A DNA stretch of 64,000 nucleotides from Chloroflexota bacterium. GTDB taxonomy: Bacteria > Chloroflexota > UBA6077 > CF-72. Under the pieces are notes generated by a model, which was not told the DNA's origin, made no database searches, and worked only from the letters and a program-made list of their open reading frames with translations. The translations under genes were made by a program, and so were the position numbers. Of the stretch, positions 18,061-27,305 are shown piece by piece (the stretch's first letter is position 1; each line of letters begins with the position of its first letter). The stretch spans positions 24,880 to 88,879 of the forward strand of contig JAFAOS010000460.1 of the NCBI GenBank assembly GCA_019247515.1, given 5' to 3'.

Positions 18061-19020
18061 TCAAGCGAGAAGGTGTGCAAGCCAGCCCCGTGCGACGTCG
18101 CCCTGCGCGGCCTGGAATTGCCGCAGGAACGGCAGGCCCGGTGGCGGCGGCTGGAGCGCGCCCCACGTAAAGAAGCCGGCGATGGCCGCCACCGCGGGCA
18201 GCAGTTGCCGCCGCTCGGGGAGCTCGCCAGGATACAGCGCGAGCACGTCGTCGGGTGTCGGACCACCCTGCATGGCCACGCTCGGCGCAAAGAACAGCAC
18301 GTCCAGCCAGGCGGCACCCTGGCGGGCGTGCGGCCAGTCGACAAAAGCAACGGAGTCCGGCGCGAGAAGCACGTTGTCGGCGCGAATGTCCAGGTGGACC
18401 AGGGCGTCGCCGGCCAGCGCGGCGGGCGCCTGGTTTTCGAGCGACATGAGCTGCTCCAGATTCTCGCGACACCAGTCATCCAGCCTGGTGGATTGCTCGG
18501 CGGCAAGTCGGGTCCAGTAATTGCCGAGCAGGCCCGAGCTGGTGACGTCACCCGCGTACTCGAGCGGTACGGGAGTTGGCGTCAAATACTCGCCGAGCTC
18601 CGCCAGTCCGTGCAAAACGCGCTCCAGCTCCGCGCGTCGCCACGGGAGTTGCGGTGGCGCGCCCGTCAGCTCGCCAAACATCAGCACCACCCAACCGGTC
18701 TGAGCGTCGTCGAGCGACCACAGCAGCCTGGGCACCGGGGCCCGGGCGGGCAGGCGCTGGGTGATCAGAATCTCACGGCGGTGGATCCCCGCGGCGTCAG
18801 GATTGGGCAGCGGTCCAGCCGCCTTGAGAAACACACGCCGCCCGTCATCCGCGATGGCAATCCCGGCGACTCCAGGCGAAAACCCGCCAGGCCGCGACTC
18901 CACGCGCGAAATGGGCCTGCCGAGAAACGCCTCCGTCCGCGCCCGCACGGACGCGGGCACCTCAGTCCACAACAGACGTGAGCCGCCGTGTCCCGCGAGG
19001 ACGTCCCAGGGTACATCCAT
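18061..19020 (-). CDS. Aminoglycoside phosphotransferase-like (APH) kinase
   Basis: The 319-residue protein has the APH/choline kinase fold: a nucleotide-binding lobe (RRVFLKAAGPLP, catalytic lysine), the Brenner motif HLDIRADNVLL with catalytic aspartate near residue 211, and a DWPHARQG segment in place of DFG. The substrate could be an antibiotic, sugar or other hydroxyl compound; most genomic members are not proven resistance genes. It lies 13 nt downstream of nothing translated on the same strand except the Opp operon's last gene across a short gap, so co-transcription with oppF is possible. Confidence 0.82.
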   Translation of the reverse strand: MDVPWDVLAGHGGSRLLWTEVPASVRARTEAFLGRPISRVESRPGGFSPGVAGIAIADDGRRVFLKAAGPLPNPDAAGIHRREILITQRLPARAPVPRLLWSLDDAQTGWVVLMFGELTGAPPQLPWRRAELERVLHGLAELGEYLTPTPVPLEYAGDVTSSGLLGNYWTRLAAEQSTRLDDWCRENLEQLMSLENQAPAALAGDALVHLDIRADNVLLAPDSVAFVDWPHARQGAAWLDVLFFAPSVAMQGGPTPDDVLALYPGELPERRQLLPAVAAIAGFFTWGALQPPPPGLPFLRQFQAAQGDVARGWLAHLLA

Positions 19021-19032
19021 CACGCCGCTTAC

Positions 19033-20055
19033 TTACTGATCGACGCCTGCCAGCTCGAGCGTTTCGGCAAAGTGGCACGCGGCCTGGTGGCCGCCGTGCA
19101 CTTCGCGCAGCGGCGGGGCCTCGCGCCCGCAGATTTCTTCCGCGTAGCGGCAGCGGGTGTGGAACGCGCAGCCTGGTGGCGGATTCGCCGGATTCGGCAC
19201 GTCACCCGGCAGCACGATCCGCTGCTTGTTCTGTCGTGGCGAGCTCTTCGGAATCGCCGACAGCAGCGCCTCGGTATACGGGTGCTTCGGGGTGCGATAC
19301 AGCTCTTCGGACGCGGCCAGCTCGACGATTTTGCCCAGGTACATCACCGCCACCCGGTCACTGATATGCTCCACCACCGACAGGTCATGGGCAATGAACA
19401 GGTACGCGAGGTGGAACTCCGCCTGCAGGTCCTTGAGCAAGTTCAGCACCTGCGCCTGGATGCTGACGTCGAGCGCGGAGACCGGCTCATCGCACACGAC
19501 CAGCTTCGGACGCAGCGCGAGCGCGCGCGCGATCCCGATGCGCTGCCGCTGACCACCACTGAATGCGTGCGGAAAGCGGTTCATGTACTGCGCGCGCAGT
19601 CCGACGCGCTGCAGCAGGTCGCGGACCTGCGCCTTGAGCTCGTTGCCCCGCGCCATGCCGTGGATGGCCAGCGGCTCCGAAACAATGTCGTACACGGTCA
19701 TCCGCGGGTCCAGCGACGAGAACGGGTCCTGAAAGATGACCTGCAGCTCCTTGCGGTATGGCTTCATCGCCCGCCGCGACAGCGGCGTCAGGTCGACCAT
19801 GCTGCCGTTGTGGCGGAACAGGACCTGCCCGCCGGTCGGCTGGCTGGCGCGCAGGATCATCCTGCCGGTGGTCGTCTTGCCGGATCCGGACTCACCGACC
19901 AGGCCAACGGTTTCGCCCTCATCGATGGTGAAGCTCACCCCATCGACCGCTTTGACGTGGCCGACGACGCGGCGCATGAGTCCGCGCTGAATGGGAAAGT
20001 ACTTCTTGAGGTCGCGTACTTCGAGGAGGACCTGTCCGGCGTCGACCACGGTCAC
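19033..20055 (-). CDS. oppF: Oligopeptide/dipeptide ABC transporter ATP-binding protein F
   Basis: The 340-residue ABC ATPase has Walker [16 protein letters not shown] loop [14 protein letters not shown], signature [15 protein letters not shown], Walker [13 protein letters not shown] and the Opp/Dpp C-terminal Cys-rich tail ([18 protein letters not shown]). It pairs with OppD to power peptide import. The GTG start at 20055 overlaps the oppD stop as GTGA. It is the last gene of the oppBCDF run. Confidence 0.93.
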   Translation of the reverse strand: MTVVDAGQVLLEVRDLKKYFPIQRGLMRRVVGHVKAVDGVSFTIDEGETVGLVGESGSGKTTTGRMILRASQPTGGQVLFRHNGSMVDLTPLSRRAMKPYRKELQVIFQDPFSSLDPRMTVYDIVSEPLAIHGMARGNELKAQVRDLLQRVGLRAQYMNRFPHAFSGGQRQRIGIARALALRPKLVVCDEPVSALDVSIQAQVLNLLKDLQAEFHLAYLFIAHDLSVVEHISDRVAVMYLGKIVELAASEELYRTPKHPYTEALLSAIPKSSPRQNKQRIVLPGDVPNPANPPPGCAFHTRCRYAEEICGREAPPLREVHGGHQAACHFAETLELAGVDQ

Positions 20056-21089
20056 TGGTACAGCGTGCAGCGCACCCGGTGGTCGGCGCCGACCTCGGTC
20101 AGCGGCACCGGCTCCGGCCCCTGACACGCGGGCTTCTTCGGCGCCGGGCAGCGCGGGAAGAAGCTGCAGCCGGGTGGAATGTTGAATGGATCGGGCACAC
20201 TGCCTGGGATCGCCGCCAGGCGGGCTTTCACGTCTTTGCCCAGCCGCGGCATGCTGCGCAGCAAGCCGACGGTGTACGGGTGCCGCGGTTGGTCGAACAC
20301 CGCCGTCGCATCCGCCATCTCCACCACCTTGCCCATGTACATGACCGCGACGCGGTGCGCAAGTTCGGCGATGACGCCCAGGTTGTGGGTAATCATCAGG
20401 ATCGCCATCCCGAACTGCGCCTGGAGCTCCTTCAGCAGTTCCAGGATCTGCGCCTGGACCGTCACGTCCAGCGCGGTTGTCGGCTCGTCGGCAATGAGCA
20501 GTCGCGGATTGCACATCAGCGCCATCGCGATCATCGCCCGCTGGCGCATGCCGCCTGAAAAGTTGTGGGGGTACTCGTACAGCCGCTGGCCCGGATTGGC
20601 AATGCCGACGCGGCCGAGCATCTCTCGGGCACGGTCGAACGCCTCGCTCCGCGTGGCGCCCTGGTGGACCATGGCCACTTCGGCCAGTTGACTGCCGATG
20701 GTGTGCACCGGCGAGAGCGAGGTCATTGGTTCCTGGAAGATCATCGCGATCTCGTTGCCGCGTACGCCGCGGATGAGTGGCCCGCGCGGGTCCGCGGTGG
20801 CCAGATCGACCTGCGAACCGTCCTTGCGTCGGAACAGCAGGCTGCCGCCGATGATGCGGCCCGCCTTCGGCGGCAGCAGCCGCAGGATCGAGTGCGCGGT
20901 CACGCTCTTGCCGCAGCCGGATTCACCCACGAGCCCGAGCGTCTCGCCCGGGGAGATGTGGAGCGTGACGCCGTCCACCGCCTTCACCACGCCGTCGTGC
21001 GTGAAGAAATGCGTCCGCAGATCTTCGACTCGCAGCAACGCGTCGGCGCCGACCAGCGCGCCTGAAGTGACATCCGAGGCCAGGACCAT
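20052..21089 (-). CDS. oppD: Oligopeptide/dipeptide ABC transporter ATP-binding protein D
   Basis: The 345-residue ATPase has Walker [18 protein letters not shown] loop [14 protein letters not shown], signature [15 protein letters not shown], Walker [13 protein letters not shown] and the C-terminal oligopeptide signature with three cysteines ([19 protein letters not shown]). It is the cytoplasmic partner of OppF under the OppBC permease. The ATG overlaps the oppC stop as TGATG. Confidence 0.93.
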   Translation of the reverse strand: MVLASDVTSGALVGADALLRVEDLRTHFFTHDGVVKAVDGVTLHISPGETLGLVGESGCGKSVTAHSILRLLPPKAGRIIGGSLLFRRKDGSQVDLATADPRGPLIRGVRGNEIAMIFQEPMTSLSPVHTIGSQLAEVAMVHQGATRSEAFDRAREMLGRVGIANPGQRLYEYPHNFSGGMRQRAMIAMALMCNPRLLIADEPTTALDVTVQAQILELLKELQAQFGMAILMITHNLGVIAELAHRVAVMYMGKVVEMADATAVFDQPRHPYTVGLLRSMPRLGKDVKARLAAIPGSVPDPFNIPPGCSFFPRCPAPKKPACQGPEPVPLTEVGADHRVRCTLYQ

Positions 21090-22297
21090 CAGGCCACCGA
21101 GTACGGGTCCGCGGCGTCGCGGACCCCGTCACCCAGGAAATTGAACGCCAGCACGGTAATCACAATGGCGATCACCGGTGACAAGAGCCAGGGCGCGTGC
21201 GCCAGCGTCTGGACGTTCGCGGCGTCCTGCAGCAATGTGCCCCAGCTCACCAGCGGCGGCCGGATGCCGATACCGAGGAAGGTCAACGCCGTCTCGGCCA
21301 GAATCATGCCCGGAATCGCCAGCGTCGAGATCACGATGATGTGGCCGGTGACGCTCGGAATGAGGTGGCGAACGATAATCCGCGCATCCGAGGCGCCCGC
21401 CAGCTGAGAGGCCAGCACGAATTCCTCTTCACGCAGCGAGAGCACCTTGCCGCGCAGCTGCCGCGCGAGCCACGTCCAACCGATGAACGACAGGACGATG
21501 CTGATCGCGAAGTAGACCTGCAACGGCGGCCAGTGCGGGGGAAACGCGGCCGCGAGCGCCATCCACAGCGGAATCGACGGGAACGAGCGGATAACTTCGA
21601 TCGCGCGCTGAATGACGTTGTCGATCGCGCCGCCGTAGTAGCCGCTCGCCACGCCGAGCAGCGAGCCGATCACCAGACTGAGGAACACGCCCACCAGTCC
21701 GAGCGTGAGTGAGATCTGACTGCCGATTACGATGCGCGAGAACTGGTCGCGGCCAGCGCGGTCGGTCCCCAGGATGAACACGCCGATGTCGGACTGAGCG
21801 ACGCCGTACAGGTGGAGGTCGGTCGGAATGAAACCCAGCAGGTTGTATGGCGTGCCGCGCACGAAGAACTCCACCGGAATCTTCACGCTCGGGTCCGGTG
21901 CGTAGGTCCGCAGCAGCGTGTCGGGGTCCGTCGTCGGGGTGAGTCCCAGAATGTGCGGATAGATTCGTCCATCGTTCACCCAGTAGATCGGCTGCGGGGG
22001 CACGTAGATTGCGGCGTCGAACCGCTGATCGGCGTCGTACGGCGCGATGAAGCTGGCGAAGACGGCCATCACGTACAGCAGGATGACGACGCCCCCGCCG
22101 ATCATCGCCGCCCGATTGCGGACGAAGCGAATCCAGATCAGCTCGAACTGGCCGCGGCCGAAACGCGCCTCCTCCGCGGCTGGCGCCGCCCACTGTTCGG
22201 GAGTCGACGGCTCCGCGTCGATGCCTGGCCAGGGCGGAACCGCGTCGACTTGCGGCCCTTCGACGGCCGCGTCCTGCACGCGGGTGGTGTCAGTCAT
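21089..22297 (-). CDS. oppC: Oligopeptide/dipeptide ABC transporter permease C
   Basis: The 402-residue permease has an N-terminal cytoplasmic segment, a first helix (MIGGGVVILLYVMAVFASFI), a large extracytoplasmic insert between helices 1 and 2 (about residues 95-195, longer than usual) and then five helices. The coupling loop is ASDARIIVRHLIPSV, the conserved EAA-like region. ATG 22297 overlaps the end of oppB by 8 nt. The longer insert contains ILGTDRAGRDQFSRI, the usual OppC periplasmic motif, near its end. Confidence 0.92.
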   Translation of the reverse strand: MTDTTRVQDAAVEGPQVDAVPPWPGIDAEPSTPEQWAAPAAEEARFGRGQFELIWIRFVRNRAAMIGGGVVILLYVMAVFASFIAPYDADQRFDAAIYVPPQPIYWVNDGRIYPHILGLTPTTDPDTLLRTYAPDPSVKIPVEFFVRGTPYNLLGFIPTDLHLYGVAQSDIGVFILGTDRAGRDQFSRIVIGSQISLTLGLVGVFLSLVIGSLLGVASGYYGGAIDNVIQRAIEVIRSFPSIPLWMALAAAFPPHWPPLQVYFAISIVLSFIGWTWLARQLRGKVLSLREEEFVLASQLAGASDARIIVRHLIPSVTGHIIVISTLAIPGMILAETALTFLGIGIRPPLVSWGTLLQDAANVQTLAHAPWLLSPVIAIVITVLAFNFLGDGVRDAADPYSVA

Positions 22298-23273
22298 AGC
22301 GGATCCGAGGATCGGCCCAGGCCAGCGCGATGTCGGCCAGGAGATTGCCAATCAGCAACATGAACGCCAGCAGCAGCAGGAAGGTCCCGGCCAGGTACGT
22401 GTCCTGGTTCTGAAGGGCATGCAGGAACAGCGGGCCGGTCGTCGGCAGCGACAGCACGACACCCACGATCACCGAGCCCGAAATCAGATTTGGCAACTGC
22501 ATGCCCGCGACACTGATCAGCGGATTGATCGCAACCCGCACCGCGTAACGATTGATGACCGCGCTTTCTTTCAGGCCTTTGGCGCGCGCGGTGGTGACGT
22601 ACTGCTGGCCGAGCGTTTCGAGCAGATTGCCGCGCATGATGCGAATAAGCTGGGCAGCGCCGGCGGCGCCGATGATGATTACCGCTGGAATCAGGTGGCC
22701 GAGGAAGTCCAGGAATTTTCCAGGACTCCAGGGTGCTTGCTCCAGGTCTGCCGAGACCAGGCCACTGGCCGAGGCACTCAACCACGTCGTGGCGACGAAC
22801 AGGTACACCAGGGCGAGCATGAAGTCTGGAACGCTGAGCCCCAGAAAGCCAAGCGACGTCAGGGCGACGTCACCTTTCGAGTACTGGTGGGTGGCCGAGT
22901 AGATGCCAATCGGAATCGCCACGACCCAGCTGAATGCCAGGGCCAGCACCGACAGCAGCAGCGTCATCGCGATGCGTGCGCCGATCAGGTCGGCGACGGG
23001 CTGGTGCCACTCGAACGAGTAGCCGAAATCGCCGTGCAGGCAGCCGAGGATCCAGGTGAGGTAGCGGATGTAGAGGGGTTGGTCCAGACCGTACTGGTGG
23101 CGGATGGTCTGGATGAACGCCTCGTCGCCGGACCCGCCCGAAGCCGCCGCCTGGGCCGCCAGGGCGGTCGCGTAATCACCCTGGGGCAGCTGGATGATGA
23201 CAAACGTGAGAATCGAGACCAGGAAGAGGGTCGGGACCATCCCAAGCAACCGGCGGACGATGTAAGTACCCAT
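22290..23273 (-). CDS. oppB: Oligopeptide/dipeptide ABC transporter permease B
   Basis: The 327-residue permease opens with YIVRRLLGMVPTLFLVSILTF and has six membrane helices. The long loop has QYGLDQPLYIRYLTWI, a GDFGYSF motif and the EAA-like coupling loop YVTTARAKGLKESAVINRYA. It forms the membrane channel with OppC for peptides or similar solutes. It starts with ATG, 270 nt downstream of the substrate-binding protein gene, with a terminator-like hairpin and repeats between them. Confidence 0.93.
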   Translation of the reverse strand: MGTYIVRRLLGMVPTLFLVSILTFVIIQLPQGDYATALAAQAAASGGSGDEAFIQTIRHQYGLDQPLYIRYLTWILGCLHGDFGYSFEWHQPVADLIGARIAMTLLLSVLALAFSWVVAIPIGIYSATHQYSKGDVALTSLGFLGLSVPDFMLALVYLFVATTWLSASASGLVSADLEQAPWSPGKFLDFLGHLIPAVIIIGAAGAAQLIRIMRGNLLETLGQQYVTTARAKGLKESAVINRYAVRVAINPLISVAGMQLPNLISGSVIVGVVLSLPTTGPLFLHALQNQDTYLAGTFLLLLAFMLLIGNLLADIALAWADPRIRYD

Positions 23274-23390
23274 TCAGTTACTTATTCCCCAGAGGGGACC
23301 CGGAAGGTACGCACATCCCGAGGCGGCCCTCCATCGAGGAGTTTCGCTAGCGGTTGCGTAAGAGACCCTGGCAGTGTGGGGCCCTTTCAC

Positions 23391-23480
23391 GGGACACCCA
23401 CACCGTGTGGGTGTAGGGGTCTCCCGGTGTGCACCACCGTCCCGCGACACCCATACCCTGGGGGTGTAGGGGTCTCCCCT
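23391..23480. repeat. Two imperfect palindromic direct repeats between opp genes
   Basis: Two roughly 40-bp units (from about 23393 and 23446, offset 53 nt) share GACACCCA, GGGTGTAGGGGTCTCCC and a dyad. The first dyad is ACACCCACA/TGTGGGTGT; the second is ACACCC/GGGTGT. The 270-nt gap holds no ORF I can support. A 16-mer containing CCCCTCTGGGG at its start (23285-23300) recurs inverted at 17639-17654. Confidence 0.7.
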
Positions 23481-23514
23481 ACCCATCGACACTGCCGATG
23501 TCATCCAACCACTT

Positions 23515-23543
23515 CAAAAAGCCCCGGCGCCCTCGCCCGGCTC
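23515..23543 (-). terminator. Terminator-like hairpin after the substrate-binding protein gene
   Basis: Two nt after the TAG stop of the substrate-binding protein, a minus-strand hairpin (stem AGCC...GGCT enclosing GGCG-AGGG-CGCC, about 23520-23542) runs into TTTTT. It fits an intrinsic terminator or attenuator that would lower read-through into oppB. Folded by eye. Confidence 0.6.
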
Positions 23544-25559
23544 CTACCCTTTGAAGTAGAACTGCGCCGGGTCCAGGTTCCCTGGACTCATGTAAATCCA
23601 GTCCGTCACCGCCACGTCGGGAACATTCGCCATCGAGTTCTTGATCACGGGAATGGATGGCAGCGCGCCGACCGTCTCGATCGTCCAGAGGTTCTGATGC
23701 GCCAGCTGGACGATCTGCTTGCCCAGCTCAACTTGCTTCGCGGCGTCGATCGTCGCCTTGAACTGATTGAACAACTCCTGCGCCTGCGCCAGCGGACCCT
23801 CCGGCTTCTGCCCCTTGGCGCCCTGGGTGCTATACCAGATGCCGTACTGCGGCGCCATCCACGACCGCTCGTCATACGGAAACAGGTAGATAGGGTCGAC
23901 GAACGGCTCCAGCGCCCGATCGGTGCCCCACTCGGCGATCTGCACCTGGTTACCCGTGGCGCGCGTCCAGAACACGGACCGTTCGGAGGACTTCACGGCG
24001 ACCTTCAGCCCAACGGCGTCCCAGCCCTTGCGCACCAGGTCGATGGCATCGAAGTTGGCGCCGGAGGTTTCAATCGTCTCCAGCGTGATCTCGAGCGGCT
24101 TGCCGCCGGGCAGCGTCCGGTAGCCGTCGGCGCCTTTCTGCAGCCCCATCTCGTCGAGCAGCTGGTTGGCCTTGTCCGGAAGATACTCGGCGTACAACGC
24201 CTCGATGTCCGGCGTGTAGTACTGCGACTCGGGAATGAGCAGCGCATTGCGCTCCTTGCCGAGTCCGAAGTAGCTGACCTGGTTGATCTGCTTGCGATTG
24301 ATGGCGTACGAGAGCGCCTGCCGGAAGCGGAGGTCCTGGAAGACGGGCCGAAGGTCCGCATCGTCAATGGTCTGGTTCACGAAGAACGAGACCGGCGACC
24401 CGTTGGCGTCGTCCCAGCGCATGACACGGTAGTCGCCCTTCTGCTTGTTCTCCTGGAGGAGCGAATACTTGGCGATGTCGATGTTGCGGAACTGCATGTC
24501 CAGTTCGCCGTTGACCGCCTTCAGGTTGATCGCCTCGTTGTTCTGGACCAGGTCCAGCCGGAGCTGGTCGACGTACGGCAGCTGGTTGCCCTGGGTGTCC
24601 ACGCGCCAGTAGTACGGGTTTCGCTCGGCAATCAACTGGGGAGCGCCTGGACCGTACTGGGTCACGTGCCAGGCCGTCATCGATGGGCGGTCTGGATTGA
24701 GGTCGTCTGCTTTGTCGTTGAAGACCTTGTAGTCGTTGGCGCCGTTGTTGTACTTCGGGTGGAACTGCTGCAAATAGTGCTTGGGCGCATAGAACCCGAA
24801 GCGCTCGAAGTTGAGCGGCCACTGACAACCGTGGAAGGCGAGCATGCGCAGCGCCATGCCGTTGGGACCCGCGAATTTGAGGGTGATGGTCTCCGGGCCC
24901 TGCGCATCGAGCTGCATCGCCTGGCCATTGATGACCCACTCGGGCGGTGGCGCCGGGTTCAGGTTGGTGTCCAGGGCGATGTCGTTCCACCAGAACAGGA
25001 TGTCGTCGGTGGTGAACGGCTGTCCATCCGACCACTTGAGGCCCTGCCTGAGGTGGAGCGTTAGTTGTGAGCCGTCGTTGTTGAAGTCCCACTTCTCGAC
25101 CAGGCCGGGTCCGATCTGGTCCTTTGGATCGCGGGGCCAGCGCAGCATCTGGTCGTAGTTTTCGCGGCCATACGCGTGAAAGTCGGCGGGGCCTTTCCAG
25201 GCCAGCCGCCAGGTGCCACCGTAGTTACCGACCTGTTGGATCGGCTGGACGACCTGCGGATTGGCAGGCAAGCGCTGGTCGACCGCCGGCAGCTGGCCGG
25301 CCTTCACCATCTGGGCCAGCCCGGGCGCCTCGCCAAACGTGGTCGGGACCGGCGCGGGCGCACCGGTTGGCGCGGCCTGCGCTGGCGCGGCGGCCGCCGT
25401 GGTCGGCTTCGGCGCGGCCGTGGCGGGCGCCGCTGTGGGAGTCGTCGGCGCTGACGGTGAGCACGCGGCCAGCAGGCTGGCGCCAGCGCCGAGAGCCAGC
25501 AAACGCATGAACGTACGGCGCGTGATATGGGAACCCACACCGCCCCTTGGACCAAACAT
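23544..25559 (-). CDS. oppA: Peptide ABC transporter substrate-binding lipoprotein (SBP family 5)
   Basis: The 671-residue extracellular solute-binding protein has a twin-arginine-like signal (TRRTFMRLL) and a lipobox ending LLAAC, then a Pro/Thr/Ala-rich linker of about 50 residues. The family 5 core follows (LVEKWDFNNDGSQLTLHLR, WSDGQPFTTDDILFWWND, FRQALSYAINRKQIN). It binds peptides or related oligomers outside the cell for OppBCDF. ATG 25559 was chosen because it begins the signal peptide; upstream codons are not signal-like. The linker style is common in Chloroflexota. Confidence 0.92.
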   Translation of the reverse strand: MFGPRGGVGSHITRRTFMRLLALGAGASLLAACSPSAPTTPTAAPATAAPKPTTAAAAPAQAAPTGAPAPVPTTFGEAPGLAQMVKAGQLPAVDQRLPANPQVVQPIQQVGNYGGTWRLAWKGPADFHAYGRENYDQMLRWPRDPKDQIGPGLVEKWDFNNDGSQLTLHLRQGLKWSDGQPFTTDDILFWWNDIALDTNLNPAPPPEWVINGQAMQLDAQGPETITLKFAGPNGMALRMLAFHGCQWPLNFERFGFYAPKHYLQQFHPKYNNGANDYKVFNDKADDLNPDRPSMTAWHVTQYGPGAPQLIAERNPYYWRVDTQGNQLPYVDQLRLDLVQNNEAINLKAVNGELDMQFRNIDIAKYSLLQENKQKGDYRVMRWDDANGSPVSFFVNQTIDDADLRPVFQDLRFRQALSYAINRKQINQVSYFGLGKERNALLIPESQYYTPDIEALYAEYLPDKANQLLDEMGLQKGADGYRTLPGGKPLEITLETIETSGANFDAIDLVRKGWDAVGLKVAVKSSERSVFWTRATGNQVQIAEWGTDRALEPFVDPIYLFPYDERSWMAPQYGIWYSTQGAKGQKPEGPLAQAQELFNQFKATIDAAKQVELGKQIVQLAHQNLWTIETVGALPSIPVIKNSMANVPDVAVTDWIYMSPGNLDPAQFYFKG

Positions 25560-25764
25560 GTGTCGAAACCTCCGCGGCCCTTGCCGCCCTACCCGGCTGT
25601 TCGCGCTAACGTACGCTACTGCCGGCGGCCGCGCAAGCACGCGGGCTGCTCCTCGACGCGACCGATCTGGTCCGCCTGGCGTCGACAGTGAGCGCTCTAG
25701 ACACCTTGACACGGGCTCGATACTGACACGCGGTACACCTTCACCTTGTAGATGGGAACTGTCA
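25560..25764. other. Intergenic divergent promoter region
   Basis: This 205-nt gap separates the divergent substrate-binding protein and cyclic-nucleotide-binding protein genes. It should contain both promoters. I see no convincing -10/-35 pair, operator or RNA. Confidence 0.4.
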
Positions 25765-26187
25765 ATGGCGTCTCGAGCAGATGCGCTCAAGGCCCTGCCT
25801 TTGTTCGGCGGCCTGAGCGGCAAGGATCGCGAGATCATCGCGCGCTGCATGGATGAGCTGAGTTTCGCCCAGGGCGCGACGCTCATCAGCGAAGGCCGCA
25901 CCAATCACACCTTCTTCGTTCTCGTCGACGGTGAGGTGGACGTGGATATCGCCGGCCAACCGCGGCGCACCCTGCGTCGGGGCGACTTCTTCGGCGAAAT
26001 CAGCATGCAGCATCGCATTCCCGCCACCGCCACCGTCGTGGCCCGCACGCCCGTCGACGTCTTCATCATGAGCCACGAGCAGTTTGGAGCGCTGTGCGTC
26101 TCACCCGACGTGGTCGCCCGCCTGCAGGCGGCGATCAACGACCGACTGATCGCCGATCGCCGCGCGATCTCCGGCGGCTCCGCCTGA
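25765..26187 (+). CDS. Stand-alone cyclic nucleotide-binding domain protein
   Basis: The 140-residue protein is almost only a cNMP-binding beta-roll: LFGGLSGKDREIIARCM opening, GATLISEGRTNHTFFVLVDGEVDV core, then RRGDFFGEISM and ATATVVARTPVDVFIM. The phosphate-binding cassette (GEISM...PATATV) lacks the usual Arg after the Glu-containing stretch, so cAMP binding is uncertain. There is no DNA-binding domain. The ATG has a GGGA about 10 nt upstream. Confidence 0.82.
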   Translation: MASRADALKALPLFGGLSGKDREIIARCMDELSFAQGATLISEGRTNHTFFVLVDGEVDVDIAGQPRRTLRRGDFFGEISMQHRIPATATVVARTPVDVFIMSHEQFGALCVSPDVVARLQAAINDRLIADRRAISGGSA

Positions 26188-26250
26188 CCAACCATTCGGT
26201 TCACCTGGAATACGGCGGATTGGCCGGAGGTTGATGGTGTGCGGATATTC

Positions 26251-26697
26251 ATGAGCCAGACCGACCCGAATGCTCCGCGCAATGCGATCAACATCGACGT
26301 CATCCAGCAATTCCGTCAAAACGACGGGAAGATAGAGTCCGGGATGTTCAAGGGCGCGCGCCTCCTCCTGCTCACGACCACGGGTGCGAAAAGCGGCCAA
26401 ACGCGGGTCAACCCGCTTGCCTTCACCCGCGACGGGCACAACTACGTGGTCATTGCCTCCAAGGGTGGTGCGCCATCGCATCCGGATTGGTACCGCAATC
26501 TCGTGGCGCATCCCGACGTGACGGTGGAGGTCAGCACCAGCGACGGGAGCAGGCGGTTCGCGGCGCGCGCCCGCGTCGCCCAGGGCGCGGAGCGCGACCG
26601 GCTGTTTGCCGCCCAGGCGGCAGTTATGCCTGGTTTTGCCGAATATCAGCGCAAAACGTCGCGACAGATTCCAGTGGTCGTGCTCGAACCCCGCTGA
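26251..26697 (+). CDS. F420-type (DDN family) nitroreductase/deazaflavin oxidoreductase
   Basis: The 148-residue protein matches the deazaflavin-dependent nitroreductase family (DUF385/TIGR00026): LLLLTTTGAKSGQTRVNPLAF, YVVIASKGGAPSHPDWYRNL and a short C-terminal barrel. Members use F420H2 to reduce quinones or nitro compounds, or are lipocalin-like F420 binders. ATG 26251 is preferred to a GTG at 26239. Presence of this family suggests F420 is made by the organism, which fits Actinomycetota and Chloroflexota. Confidence 0.88.
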   Translation: MSQTDPNAPRNAINIDVIQQFRQNDGKIESGMFKGARLLLLTTTGAKSGQTRVNPLAFTRDGHNYVVIASKGGAPSHPDWYRNLVAHPDVTVEVSTSDGSRRFAARARVAQGAERDRLFAAQAAVMPGFAEYQRKTSRQIPVVVLEPR

Positions 26698-26904
26698 ACC
26701 GACCGACCGCGGCGCCGGCCGCGTATAAGGACTCTGTGAGGACGATGCGTCGATAGACCCTTCGCCACGTGGTTCGGCACGCTTGCTGCTGGCGATTGAC
26801 TACGCATGATCAGCACGCGGGTTGCTGGCAGGTGTCGTGGTCACGCGGACACCTGGCGGCGGGCGGCAGCGCTGGCCCCACGTGAGCCCAGGAGCCCGGG
26901 CACC

Positions 26905-27096
26905 GTGACCCGAGGCCCCGCGTGGACGTTCGCAGCAGGCGTGGTCCTGGGTGTAGCGGCGACCCTGTACGGAGTGCTCGGTCAGGTCCGTCCTGCGGAG
27001 ATCCAGCCGTACTTGCCGCAGCTGCACGCGTACGCGTCGCACAGCGTGTCCGACCAGGCGCTCGATAACGCGGTCGTCGTCAGCCTGGTCCAGTAG
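26905..27096 (+). CDS. Possible small single-pass membrane protein
   Basis: A 63-residue ORF from GTG 26905 has one hydrophobic helix (WTFAAGVVLGVAATLYGVL) followed by a polar C-terminus. AGGAG lies about 10-14 nt upstream. A longer in-frame version from 26806 adds an Arg-rich, unlikely N-terminus. No family is recognised and the call rests on the helix and the ribosome site. The 209 nt after it (27097-27305) hold nothing I can name. Confidence 0.4.
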   Translation: MTRGPAWTFAAGVVLGVAATLYGVLGQVRPAEIQPYLPQLHAYASHSVSDQALDNAVVVSLVQ

Positions 27097-27305
27097 CGGC
27101 GCCCATCAACCCCCTCAACGCCCAATCTAGATCACGACTGTCATCGCCGCTGGCGCGTGTGCGACGCATAGTCCTCAGAATGACGTTGCCACGTTGGGTG
27201 TAGCCTTACGGCAGTCAGACTTCGCGTCTTTCGCGGTCGAGATCGATGCCCTGAGCTATACCGGATGGACAACCCGCACCTTCGCACTCGCGCTCGCTTT
27301 GAACC

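Noticed and set aside
23285-23300. CCCCTCTGGGG 16-mer as an insertion-sequence terminal repeat.
   Set aside because: The two inverted copies are about 5.6 kb apart with only intact host genes between and no transposase or target duplication.
22047-25064. A 1005-codon open frame on the plus strand.
   Set aside because: It is antisense to oppC, oppB and the substrate-binding protein, which have clear family motifs. Long antisense frames are common at this G+C content.
26806-26904. Longer 96-codon version of the small membrane protein.
   Set aside because: The added N-terminal part is Arg/Ala-rich, lacks a ribosome site and precedes a better GTG with AGGAG upstream.
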